Shown: positions 37,525 through 48,279 of the stretch, one piece after another
How the letters are laid out: the number at the start of each line of letters is the position of its first letter
Position numbering within the stretch: the first letter of the stretch is position 1
Source: Adiantum capillus-veneris
Lineage: Eukaryota > Streptophyta > Polypodiopsida > Polypodiales > Pteridaceae
NCBI GenBank assembly: GCA_014529385.2
Contig: CM043950.1
Span: forward strand, 64,378,935 to 64,438,934
Direction of reading: 5' to 3'
DNA: 60,000 nucleotides
Notes under the pieces: model-generated
Database searches by the model: none
What the model was told of the DNA's origin: nothing
What the model saw: only the letters and a program-made list of their open reading frames with translations
Translations under genes and position numbers: made by a program

Positions 37525-37905
37525 TGTTGAGAGGCACATGTTAGAAACTGACTCTGAATAGCTAAGTCGGATTTTGACTTATCGGATATTTACTGAGCTG
37601 TATTTTTCCAAGTCGGATGTAACTGTCTTTCAGTTGCAGTCTGCTGAATGTCTTGAGACTGGGTAGTTAAGTCGGATTTATCTATATAAGTGGGGAATGT
37701 ATCTGCGCACGATGTATCTGTTCTCTGATATGAATGTGATGATGATGGTGCAGTGCAACAACTATTCAGTGTATTGTCTCTGCTTACTCTGATATTCTTT
37801 GAGTAGTTATGTTTACTGTGTCTGAATTGTTGTTGATGAAGCATGGTGGAGTAGATTGTCATTCTTGCTATGTATGATGTTCATGTGTTGACCTAACCCA
37901 CAACA
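37525..37905 (+). repeat. 3' LTR of family D
   Basis: Begins TGTTGAGAGG, ends CCCACAACA, TATATAA at 37683-37689. About six differences from the 5' LTR. Confidence 0.9.
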
Positions 37906-38750
37906 TGCATGTAGAATAGCTAAAAGCTCTTTTTCGTACATGCCCAAGACCCGTTCATCGGCATTGAGCCTTCGACTCTCATATGCTATGGCATGCCCTT
38001 CTTGAAGAAAAACTGCTACAAGGAAATGACCACAAGGATCACATTGGACCTCAAATGACTTTGAGAGATCCGGAAGTATGAGGACTGGTTGAGAGGTAAG
38101 CTTCTCTTCGAGCTTGTCAGCATTTTGTTCTTTCGCAGTCCATGAGTACTTAACATTCTTCTTTGTTGAGTCATGAAATGGTCTTGCTATTTGAGAGAAT
38201 TTTTCTATGAAACGTCTATAGGATGCACACATACCAATAAAGCTTCTTAGCTCATGTAGATTCCTTGGATTAGGCCATGCTTTTATTACCTTCAACTTTG
38301 ATGGATCCATACGAATACCATCTTGAGATGTAATGTGACTTTAATATTCAATCTCTTGTAGAAAAAAATCACTTTTCTTTTTATTAATGAAAAGCTTACT
38401 CTCTCACACAACTTGAAAGATTACTTGGAGGTGTCACTTGTACTCCTCAAGAGAATTTGAGTGGCCTGAAGATTTTTGTCCATTCTGAGTTCGAATACGG
38501 CTAGAGAATTTGTCAAGCCAAAACTTGTAACTTATCAAATAGATCTTCTAGCCATGGCATGGGAAATCTTTTTTTTATAGTGATCATATTTAGTGCTCTA
38601 TAGTCGACACACATGTGATATGTGCCATATTTCTTTTGCACTAAAAATAATGGTCAATAGAATGGAGAGGAGTTAGGCCTCACCATCACTTTTTCCACCA
38701 ATTCATGTACTTGCCTCATGATCCCCTCTTGTTGAGCTTGTGAAACTCAA
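37906..38750 (-). pseudogene. RT thumb and RNase H 5' half (family A)
   Basis: 38310-37906 reads DPSKLKVIKAWPNPRNLHEL, RSFIGMCASYRRFIEKFSQI, LILPDLSKSFEVQCDPCG, DERVLGMYEKELLAILHAC. The catalytic RT upstream (38330-38750) is heavily degraded, with only scattered traces. The RNase H continues at 32232 after removal of family D. Confidence 0.8.
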
Positions 38751-39400
38751 TAAGGAGGTTTATTAGGTAGAGAGATACCTAGTAGAAGCTCTATTGCATG
38801 GTCATCATCCCCTCGTTTTGGAGGTAGCTCACTAGGGATGTTATCAATGAAAACATCTTGGAATCCATTTAGGAAATTAGACAACTCTAATTCCTCTTGA
38901 TTCCCTTTATTTTTACTTGTGAAAACATTAGAATCATTTATAGATTCTCTAACAAAAATCATATACACAAAAATAGAGCTTTTCATTGACTTATCAGAAG
39001 CAAGTGTATTTACCAGGGATATGGTGTTCCCCAAATCATTAGCATCTATGTTCACGCTCTTTTCCTTGTAGGTGAAGTAGATTCTCCTTTCAGGGAACTT
39101 CATGTTGGTAGCCATGCATTTGATCCATGGTGCCCCTAGGATAACATCCTCATGTTGGAAAGGAAAGATAAAAAAATTCTTCTTCGTCGACATAGCTTTG
39201 GACGTGAAGCCTCAACTTCCCAATCAAGGAATTAATAGAGGCTTGCTGTCCCTTGAAAGTTGTGTCAACAGTTACAGTATCTCCCATCTCAAAAGCTTGA
39301 ATGCCCAACTAGGTGGCCAACTCTATTGATATAAAGTTGTGAGTAGAGCCACGATCAAACAAGATGAAGGAATCATGTTCCCTTACCTTTCCCCAAACAT
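38751..39400 (-). pseudogene. Protease of family A
   Basis: 39193-38747 contains FFIFPFQHEDVILGAPWIKC, the second half of a retropepsin, and ELSNFLNGFQDVFIDNIPSE leading into RT. The active-site half (about 39370-39250) is frameshifted; only traces such as LATQLGIQAF-like residues are visible. Confidence 0.65.
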
Positions 39401-40431
39401 AGGAGAGGAATGAGCCTTTGCAATGAGTATCCTCTTCTGGAGCTTCAGCCATGGAAGCTCTTGGAGTGTCATTGCGTACATTTCTTTTGGGGCAAGAACG
39501 ATAACCATGTCCTTGCTCCCCACACTTAAATAATTTATGGTCTTTATGAAAGGGCCTTCGGGAGAGAGCTTATTTTTACCTTTGTAAGCTCCTTCTTCTT
39601 GGCCTTGTTGTTGTTGGTGTTTGTGTTGCTTTGGGAAAAGTTTTGAGCATTGCTCTTCCCTTTAGCTTCATTTTGATCCTTGTTTTCCATGGGCTTGAAA
39701 TTTCTTCTCTCTCCTTGTTGGAAATTGATCCTTGAAGAAACCATAGTGTGGTGGATGGCTTCCGTGATAGTGCTAGGCCGTTGTGAGTTGACATACTCGG
39801 CCATTTCTTCAGGTAATACCGCACAAAATTGTTTCTTTTGTTTGGATAAGTTTATCCTTTGAAAGATTGTAGCTTTGAGATGTAACTACCAAAACTTGTC
39901 TACATATTTGTGGAAAGACTCATTCAAGAGCAGCTTCAAGCTCCACCATTTGGTAAGCACTTTGTCCTTTGCATCGCTTGAAAGGAATTGCTTCATGATG
40001 GAAACTCGTAGAGTTTTCCACGTCTTTGGGGCCTTGCCATTTCCACGAAGGCTAGTCCATCATTGACAAGAGGATTTTTGGAAGCACATAGCTACATGGT
40101 GTAGCTTGGACGACTCCGTGAAGCCCTCTCTCCAAAGGCCGCATCAAACTGTTGCATGAAGGCCCATACTTTGTCTGTGGCACCAAAGGTGCCATCATGG
40201 GTGAGAAAAGAGACTCTTTTCACCCTCTTTGAACTTCTTGAGCTTTTGTGATCTTTTCCATGCAAGGTATGATTTGTGATGTCCTCCCCTCTTATATTCT
40301 CTAGGAGAATAGCCATAGATTTCATCGAAAGAGGAGGAAGGTGAAGAAGAAGGAGAAGAGGGTGACCTCTTTCTTGCCTTTTTCTTCCTTTGTTTCCTCT
40401 CATCCCTTTTGGAGTGACAAGGAGAAGGACT
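39401..40431 (-). pseudogene. Gag middle and C-terminal part (family A)
   Basis: Reads in several frames: NKGRKRQERGHPLL near 40390, then MVELEAALE-type residues, MAEYVNSQRPSTITEAIHH and a Lys/Asn-rich stretch (39804-39544) before a degraded Cys-rich knuckle near 39500. The 5' part of the same gag lies at 52914-53332, on the other side of the DNA transposon. Many frameshifts. Confidence 0.7.
40428..40431. repeat. Left target-site duplication GACT
   Basis: GACT precedes the left inverted repeat and is repeated at 52910-52913 after the right one. The related uninterrupted copy near 27880 reads GGGATATGGG where the joined flanks here would read GGACTATGGG, so one GACT is extra. Confidence 0.85.
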
Positions 40432-40460
40432 GGCTGAAAGCAAAGGATAGTGGTACAAAA
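40432..40460 (+). repeat. Left terminal inverted repeat
   Basis: 29 bp beginning GGCTGAAAGC and ending GGTACAAAA. Three mismatches to the right end, two of them transitions. Confidence 0.9.
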
Positions 40461-40863
40461 ATAGGGCCAATTTTTTTTCCACCTGTTTGGTCCTTTGGAG
40501 GGAAATTTTTGAGGCCCAAAAGTTATGGAATTTGTATTTTTTAGCTATAATTGTATCTCAAAAATACAACTCGTGCAGTTTCACAATGGGCCAGCCCGTG
40601 TGAGAGTAGTGATGTAATTAGTAAATTTAGTGGTCCGAACTACGTCCGTTTGAATTGAGTGCTTTCTTCCAGCGCTTGGGCTCTCTCTCTCCCCCCTCAG
40701 ACTCATAGCAGAGCTTCTCTCTCTCTCTCAGCATTGTAGCAGAGCTTCTATCGTGTGAGTTCTCCCACCATGAGGACCCCAAAGGCCAAGGGAGCTGCTA
40801 CCAGCAGAGCGTCACCTTCAACATGCAAACAGAAAGGGAAGGCCAAGGAGGGAATGCCCACCC
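40461..40863 (+). promoter_or_regulatory. Left subterminal and presumed 5' region of the RING/phosphatase gene
   Basis: No coding domain. CT-rich tracts at 40678-40730 resemble plant 5' UTRs. An earlier ATG at 40770 opens a 61-codon basic frame (MRTPKAKGAATSRASPSTCK) that differs in frame from the exon below. A single frameshift near 40830-40950 would join them, so the true start could be 40770. Confidence 0.5.
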
Positions 40864-42404
40864 ATGGGAGAACCAACAACAAAGGTTCTTCCACCCCGGG
40901 CCTCTCAACAAACAGAGTTGGAGAACAAAAGCAGTCCCAACAGAAGGGCTAGTGCAAAACAGTTCAAGGCTTCTGAAATCGACTTCGAACGGACCTCACA
41001 TCGTGTCGACGATGAGGATGAATCAAAATCTTCCAACAAGTCAAGACGTGGTAAGCTATTCATTGGAATTAGGCTTGTGTTAATTAGATGGTGTAAAATT
41101 TTGAATTTAAATGTTTAGTGTAAAATTTGATACCTTGGAGCATCGCATTTGTAATCCATATGCATATGAGAGAAAAATTAGAAAATTGACTTGGACCATG
41201 CTAATTATCCAGCTTGCTCTATAGTATTATGTGTGTTTTTTCTAGGATATTCTAGAAAAGTGGTTGTGGAGCTTCAATGTTTGTGGATAGAAAGGTTTAG
41301 TTGAGACAATGTACATGATTCTATAGTTTCCCTACATTATGTTAGAGCTTTGTATATCATATGCTAAGGATTAAAACTGAAGTTATTGCAGACTATTGTT
41401 GAAGTTTCGTGGAAATAGAGTATGGATAAATCATATTGTAAACACATTAGTTATTAGTTATTAAATATACAGTAACAAATGTGGTACTTTGGATTTGCTT
41501 CACAATAATTTCTGATTTGTTTGACATTTCAGGTAAGAATAAAATGGAGGAGTACCCTCAACAAACCAGGTTTTGTTATACAGCAGAGGACTTGCATGAG
41601 GAGTATGGCCTTAGTCTAGAAGGCAAACTCCCTAAGGACCTGACTGATGAGGACTTGCCATCCGAGCAGTGGTTATCTGTTTTCAAGTACAAGTTCCAAA
41701 AGAACAGCAAAATTTATTTAAATCATTTGCAGCCACATCTGGTGGATGACCGCAGATTTCTATTCTCCAAAGTTTATCAGGAACCCCCTTCATGCGGTGA
41801 ACTGACCACCAAATTTGCTAAGGGTTTTGTGTTCGAGAAATGTGATGTAGCAATAAAAGACCCAACAGGGCATAGAATAGCATGGGCTCGGTTTGGGGAA
41901 GGAGTGTTGCTGATGATATCATTTAGGACTGGCCGTCATGACCGTAAAGTTGAGACATGGAGGAAGCAAAATGCTTCCTCCCCTGGAATTGTCCCACAGT
42001 CAGTTAAGAAGGCCCGCATGACTCAAAGTGGAAGCAACATTTGCACAGAACCAGAGCATTGTGCCAGAGGGGCAGTGGCTGCCTACCTACCTGACTTAGA
42101 GGCATTGCTCCAAAGCAAGTGTCACATCCAGGGTCATCAAAACTAACAAACCTAAAGGCCTCTATTCAAGAAAACAAGGACCAGCCTACTGGTATATGAG
42201 GGTAAAGAGGGCGTGGCGAAAAGTTTGATGGAGGATATTGATATCCTGGAGGCACACATTGGTGTGTTGCGGCAGCAAATACCTATCCCTGATGAAGAGA
42301 TCAGAGAGGTGGAGGCTGAGCTGGGAGCAAGTCGGTGCTTGTTACGACGGCACAGGGTTTTCGAAAATATCAAGAAGCTCCAAGCTGAGGTTGAACAGCA
42401 CGAA

Positions 42405-44132
42405 GTATTGTATTTCTGGCTTATTGCATTGTGTACAACTGTTGAAAGTTTTTATTCTGCAGAAGCTTTGGTGATTTGGCATGTTTCACTTCTTGACTGT
42501 TTTATTTGCTGACATTTTTATGGGTTTTAGTACTATCTTGGATTGGTTTGGTACTCTCTCTAACTGTTTTGGTACTTTTATTTAGCACTAAGGGCAATGC
42601 TGGAACTTTCCTTAGTACTTTATGCTGCTGCTTCATTTCATTTGGTACTCATTTGAACTACTTGGTACTATATTGGTACTTCCTTGTTCCTAATTTTTGA
42701 GTCTTACACTGTACTATTTGTTTTTTTTTGGATTCTATAATGGCACAATCCATAATACTTTGGTGCTTTTCTGATCATTTGGTCTTTTTCAATTCTATTT
42801 TGGGACTGCTATGGTACATGCTACTTAGTGCTTTGGTATCTTCTTTAAATGTCTTGGTACTTTCCTTTTTTTTTTTAAAGTGGTTTGCTTATTTTTGGAT
42901 TGTTTTGGTACTTCTTAAACTGATTTGGGTATTTAATCGAACACTAACTGCTATGTTCGTACTTCCCTTGTAACCTTTTGGTGCTTAGTTATTTTAATTG
43001 GTTCTCTCTTCGATCATTCTGGTATTGGCTTGAGAATGTTTGGTACTCATATAGTTTACAGATATTGTCTTGGGTGCTATGTGGCACAATCTTTGGTACT
43101 CTGGGTGCTTTTCTGTTCATTGGGTACTCTTATTACTTATTTTGGAACTTTCTAGTTACAGTCTTATACTGTAATGTTGAGTTTGACTTGTGTCCTTTGG
43201 TGCTTGATACTGCTTTGGTACTCTTGAAACATTTGGTACTTCAACCTATTTTGGTACTTCCCTTGTAACCTTTTGTGCTTCTTTATTTTATTTGGTTCTC
43301 TCTTTGACCATTTTCGTACTGCCTTGAGAATTTTTGGTACTCATATAGTCTACAGATTTGCCTTGGGTGCTATGTGGCACAATCTTTGGTACTCTGGGTG
43401 CTTATCTGTTCATTGGGTAGTCTGATTACTTATGTTGGTACTTTCTAGTTACAGTCTTATATTGTAATGGTGAGTATGACTTGGGTACTTTTGGTGCTTG
43501 ATACTGATTTGGTACTGTTGAAACATTTGGTACTTCAACCTATTTTGGTACTTTTGGTACTTTCCTTGTAACCTTTTGTGCTTATTTATTTTATTTGGTT
43601 CTCTCTTTGACCATTTTAGCACTGCCTTGAGAATTTTGGTACTCATATAGTTTACAGATTTGCTTGGGTGCTATGTGGCACAATCCTTGGTACTCTAGGT
43701 ATTTATCTGCTCTTTGGATAGTCTGATTACTTATTTTGGTACTTTCTAGTTATTGTCTTATATTGTAATGTTGAGTATGACTTGGGTACTTTTGGTGCTT
43801 GAAATTGCTCTGGTACTGTTGAAACTTTTGGTACTTTTGGTATTTCTAGTACCTTGATACTACATTGGTAATTTCTTCTAATAATTTTTTCTTTGCTAAT
43901 TGTTTGATTTGGTACTGTCTTGGTTCTATTTTGTAATTGTTGAAATAATATTTTGGTACTGCATGTGTTATTCCTTGCTAGCAGCAGTCAATTTTGGTAC
44001 TGTTTTGGTGCCTGTTGGGTACTGTTTTGTTCTATTTTGGTACTCTTTCAATAATTTTTTGCTATTGCATGTGTTCTTCCATGCACCCTGGTTGTTTTGG
44101 TAAGTAAATTACGGGAGCATTCTGTTTTGCAG
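42405..44132 (+). repeat. Intron 2 filled with degenerate TTTGGTAC repeats
   Basis: Dozens of TTTGGTACT-like units in sense orientation between GTATTG and TTTTGCAG splice sites. Within it a larger unit of about 300 bp, marked by CTTGTAACCTTTTG at about 42968, 43263 and 43567, is repeated three times. Confidence 0.85.
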
Positions 44133-44484
44133 AGAGAGTATGCTAGGCTCTACAACGAGTCCCTGGAAACCCAAGACCAATACGAATTTGTAAGCAAGCT
44201 CTCTGCTGATGTGAAGAGAGGGATGACTCACACGTTGACTCCAAGGCCTCATATTGTGGACCTTGAAAACACAATACATGTGTTTGGTTCTTGTGTTGCT
44301 TGTGGGGAGGCTTTGGAGGCTTCTTACGTGGTTGGTACCTTCGTGCTTCCCTGCAGGCATCAGTACCATCCACTGTGTTTTGCAGGTGTATTGAGAATGG
44401 AAGATACGTGCGTGAAGGCACTTTGCAACACTGCAATCCCTTCGAAGGCAAAGGCCTGGATTTCAGGAAGGTCATTATTGAAGA
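44133..44484 (+). other. RING-like zinc finger exon
   Basis: Residues CVACG, then 16 residues, PCRHQYHPLCF, then 10 residues, and CVKALC give Cys-x2-Cys ... Cys-x-His-x2-His-x2-Cys ... Cys-x4-Cys. This resembles RING-H2 fingers, which typically recruit E2 ubiquitin enzymes, but the last pair is spaced by four instead of two. Function as an E3 ligase is an inference. The exon is open throughout. Confidence 0.6.
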
Positions 44485-45605
44485 GTAAGTGGGGTGTTTG
44501 TGTTGGACACTACATGCTTATAATATCAATTGAATTTATGATCTAATCTTCTCTTTCATCTTTGTGTATATGTAGGGAGAGGATCTTTTGGTGCGGACAC
44601 CCACGACAGTACCAACACCCCTATGGATCAGAAGGATCTTCTTGGATACGGAAAGTCAGATGCCAGTCACATGTTCCAAGAAGATCCTTATAAGTCAGTG
44701 CATGAAGTACTGCATGACATTGGTGCCAACATGATGGAAGGAAAAAAGGGTGAGCCTGCTCTAGACTCCATTTTGGAGGAAGATAACACTAAAGCCGAAG
44801 CGCAGGAAAGCCAGCAAGGCCCTAATGCCAGCACAGTGGAAGGGAAAGGGTCTAAGTCTGGTGTGGGCTCTGGTATGGCAGAAGCTAAACTGAAAACTGA
44901 AGTGCAAGAGAAGGATAAATAGGAAATCGAACCGATTGAGGAAGTTGATGACATAGAGATAGAGCTAGGCAAGAAGAACAACGCAAAAATTCAGGCTGAT
45001 GAGGAGGTGGCAGTGGAAGTTCCCTCGGCGGCCAAGTGTTTGGATGCAAATGCAAAGTATGTAGAGGTGAAGGCAGGCAGAAAGACGAGGCAACATGCAA
45101 AGAGTGAGGCGGAACTTGTTGATAGTGTGAAGGAGGCGGAACCTGCTGAGGGTGCGGAGGAGGGTGCGAAGGAGGCTGCAAAAGAGTATGGCACGGAGGA
45201 GGCAGCTTATTTTGTGGAGGATACAAAAGCCATGGAGGAGGCCGAAGGTGCGGGGCAGGCGACAACCTTAGAACTAGGTTATATATAGCATTGACTGTGC
45301 CACACTCTCCGAACTCTTCCTTATGAAATGTAAAAAGCGCCCCAAAGGTCGCGGTCTCAATCCGCGAACCTCCAAGAATTAGCTATTTAACAGCATTTTG
45401 TACTTGCTTCTGGCTTATCATGAAATACGATCCCGTTTTGCGTTTGTCAATGTTTGGTGTCATGTTAGTCAGATGTTAATGTGTCCGTTCCTTGTTATGT
45501 CATGCTGTCAACAATTGGTAACCTTTAATGGTGCTAAATGTCCACACTTTCTATTGCCAAAAGGCTGGGTGTTCCTTTACTCATTTTGCTTCTTTGGTGC
45601 TTCAG

Positions 45606-47130
45606 TGAGGGACAGGTGGTGGTTGAATGAAAAGCGACTGGATACATCAATGCCGCTGGACATAAAGGCGAGCACTAAGCACCTTGTCATTCTGGATGTG
45701 AATGGAGTTCTGTTGAAGAATTGTCATGAAGAACCCAAAGATTTGTGGAAAATCCGATTTCTAGAGGGATGTAGACCCCGATGCGTGTAGGTCTCTCGGC
45801 ACAAATACTGCGTGGTCAGACCTGATGCGGAGGATTTCATCCTTAGCCTGAGGAGGCGATGCTACGTGATGCTTTGGTCCTGCAGCCAAAGACACAATCT
45901 GATGACCATACTGCATGCTTGCTTCCCTAAGTTGATGAAGATGCAAAGTCTCTTTTTAGGTATGAATCCCTTAACTTCCAAACTGGTTTGGCTGATTTTG
46001 GTATTGTATCTACCTTTGCTACTGATTTGTACATATTCTGGTACTATTGGTTATTTTTGTACTATTTGGTACTATCGTGTATAGGATTTGGTACTGTTTG
46101 TACAAATTGATACTGTCCACACAATTTTGGTAATGTTAGCACAATTTGGTACTGTTTTCACAATTGGGTACTATTTGTTTCTTTTGGTTCTTTTTGGTTA
46201 TTTTTATTCCTTTTGGTCCTTTGGTACATTTGGTACATTTGATACTTTTGGTACTGTTTGCACAACTTGATATTGTCCATACAACCTGGTACTATTTGCA
46301 CATCTTACTTTGGTACTTTGGTACTGTTATGTACAAAACTTGTTGTTTTTCTTTTTTTGGTGATTTAAGTCCTTTGGTACTTTGGTAGTGTTATGTGCAG
46401 AACTTGCTGTTTTTCAGATTGTGGTGATTTAAGTCCTTTGGTACTTTGGTACTTTGGTACTGATATGTACAGAACTTGCTGTTTTTCTTTTTTTGGTGAT
46501 TTAAGTCCTTTGGTACTTTGGTACTGTTATGTAAAGAACTTGCTGTTTTTCAGCCTTTGTTGATTAAGTCCTTTGGTACTTTTGGTACTTTGGTACTTTG
46601 GTGCTTTGGTAGTGTTATGTACAAAACTTATTGCTGTTTTTCAGAATTTGGTACTTTGAACTATATACCTGCTCTAACAACTTAGTTTACTTGACACATA
46701 TATTTTTGACCAGTCCCATTGTGAAAAATGGGCTTCCTCTATGAAGGATGTGGCAGGCCTTTTGGGGCAGTTCGGTGACAAGTCCATTTTCCTGAAGCTC
46801 CTGCGAACAGTTTGGCACAAGCATCCTCAATTTAATGAAGCCAGCACGTTCCTTGTGGACGATACAAGATACAAATCATTGAAGAACGATTATGAGTCGT
46901 GTTGCTGCATTCGGACATATGAGCCAAACTATTACGATCCGAACAAGCCGAAGTATCTCATGGATGTCATTTTGCCATGGATCACAGGATGGATAGATGA
47001 GAAGTTCCCCACCGCTTATAGCCGGCGCACACCCCTGTTTGATGTAGAGGACGACATCTCCCTATATGTTGCTGACTACTTTGTATCTTTGGAAGGGTAC
47101 TCGTACTGGTTTGACCCCCCTGATGTGTAA
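45606..47130 (+). other. FCP1/NIF-type HAD phosphatase domain (two exons)
   Basis: Exon 45606-45959: KHLVILDVNGVLLKN (HAD motif I in the D-x-N-G form), VVRPDAEDFILSLRRRCYVM and LWSCSQRHNLMTIL (motif II, W-S/T-S). Exon 46714-47130: SHCEKW, FLKLLRTVWHKHPQFNEAST, FLVDDTRYKSL (motif III/IV, V-D-D) and a typical C-terminal tail. The family dephosphorylates proteins such as the RNA polymerase II tail or acts as TIM50-like factors. The second Asp of D-x-D is Asn here, a form I also know from plant and fungal NIF-like proteins, so activity is uncertain. A TAG lies at 45788-45790. Confidence 0.8.
45960..46713 (+). repeat. Last intron filled with TTTGGTAC repeats
   Basis: Sense-oriented TTTGGTACT-type units throughout. 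The part about 46360-46640 repeats a longer unit (CCTTTGGTACTTTGGTA ... TGTACA/G-AACTTGCTGTTTTTC) about four times. Confidence 0.85.
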
Positions 47131-47931
47131 AAGATTTTGTAAAAGACTGGCATTTTCATGTAATAAGAAATTATTGATGGGCATGAACCTTCGTCTGTAA
47201 AAGTTTTACACATGCACTTAATTTTCTGCACATGATCTTTTTCTTGCCACTTCTTTGGTAATTTTTCTGTTGCTGTTTGCATGTGAAGCCTGAATCAGCA
47301 GAAATGTCAAATAACCCACAACATTGATTACTCCTTCCCACTTTAATTTCTGTCCCATTGATAACTAAACCTGGATTCTTGCACCTGCCTAAGATATTTT
47401 CAACCATATTAAAGTCCCGGGGGATTCACTCTATATACAAAACAAGACGCCACCTGCGAGCGGATAGCTTTGATAAAACCCCTATATACGAATCATATTA
47501 GGGAATATGACCCCCCTTTCTACGCTTATACGGCAATCAATGAAGAAAACTATCATACCCCTATCTTACATATAAAATCCAGGTCTCACATGATCTAATG
47601 GAGTAAAACTAGTCAAAGAGTGTGTAGCATAGTAACTGGCAATATACTAAGGAACCACTTCTATTGATAATTAGATGTACCCTCAATGTGTCTTAGTTTG
47701 ACTTTCAAACTATGTGCCCGATCAACTTGCACTCTGGCTACTCTCCAATTTTGACCCATCCAAAGATGGTGTAAATCAACCCTTGACCTTCTCCAAATCA
47801 ATCCTTATCTATGACCGTCTTGATGCAAAATTTATTGTGTGAACTGATAAAAAACTTTTCCTAAATTCATCCAGGTTCTAGTGCACATTGGTGACCAATC
47901 ATTACAAGTAATCAACTTGGGTCAGGTTCCT

Positions 47932-47962
<31 letters not shown>

Positions 47963-48279
47963 TATGATACCCCCCTCTCTTATTTTTCAACTTGGGAGAT
48001 AAATTATTGGGGACCTACCCCTAACTTATATGCTTATGTAACTTGTAAAAAAAACCCCCCTCCCCTGCACTTACATGGTGCGGTAAGTTTTCCATGGTGA
48101 ATCCCTCGGGAGTAAAGTATCCTACTAACAAACAAGGATTAGGCAGTCTGGCTATCAAATTTGGTACTACAAGAGTCAACTGAAAACAAATTAGAAAGTA
48201 CACACTACTGATCACAAGTAAATTTATATTCAAGAGAATTACAACTGTTGCTGCTAGTGGCTAGACTTGTAATTGGGGT
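47131..48279. other. Intergenic region between the two convergent genes
   Basis: No coding domain. A run of 27 C lies at 47932-47958. Both genes should terminate here. A polyadenylation-like AATAAG sits at 47162 after the plus-strand stop. Confidence 0.6.
47932..47958. repeat. Poly-C tract
   Basis: 27 consecutive C. Length may be unreliable because such runs are prone to sequencing error. Confidence 0.9.

Larger units (their letters stand above)
32233..37905 (+). mobile_element. Family D LTR retrotransposon lacking integrase, inserted in family A RNase H
   Basis: Two 381-bp LTRs in direct orientation flank gag, protease, RT and a partial RNase H. Flanking bases GGCAT (32228-32232) and TGCAT (37906-37910) agree at four of five positions, consistent with a 5-bp target duplication with one mutation. 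The flanks are the two halves of a minus-strand RNase H. The LTRs differ at about six positions by eye, so it is much younger than its host. Confidence 0.9.
40864..47130 (+). pseudogene. Multi-domain gene: coiled coil, RING-like finger, acidic region, FCP1/NIF-type phosphatase (spliced)
   Basis: Predicted exons: 40864-41050, 41533-42404, 44133-44484, 44576-45277, 45606-45959, 46714-47130. The first four introns begin GT, end AG and preserve phase; the last junction does not fit perfectly, so a boundary there is wrong. About 960 residues. Order: basic N-terminus; unrecognised globular part (EEYPQQTRFCYTAEDLHEEY); coiled coil (DEEIREVEAELGASRCLLRR); RING-like finger in exon 3; acidic Ala/Glu stretch in exon 4; HAD phosphatase of the FCP1/NIF class in exons 5-6. 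Four in-frame stops (TAA 42144, TAA 42153, TAG 44920, TAG 45788) but no clear frameshift. The element's second gene; its role in transposition is unknown. Two separate genes cannot be excluded. Confidence 0.7.

Noticed and set aside
45606-47130. An ordinary host NIF-phosphatase gene into which repeats inserted
   Set aside because: It lies within the inverted repeats of one transposon, shares the intronic TTTGGTAC repeat with the transposase gene, and its upstream exons join in phase. A relatively recent capture from the host remains possible.
47932-47958. Poly-C run as a functional structure
   Set aside because: A 27-base homopolymer alone gives no functional evidence and may be an assembly or sequencing artefact.
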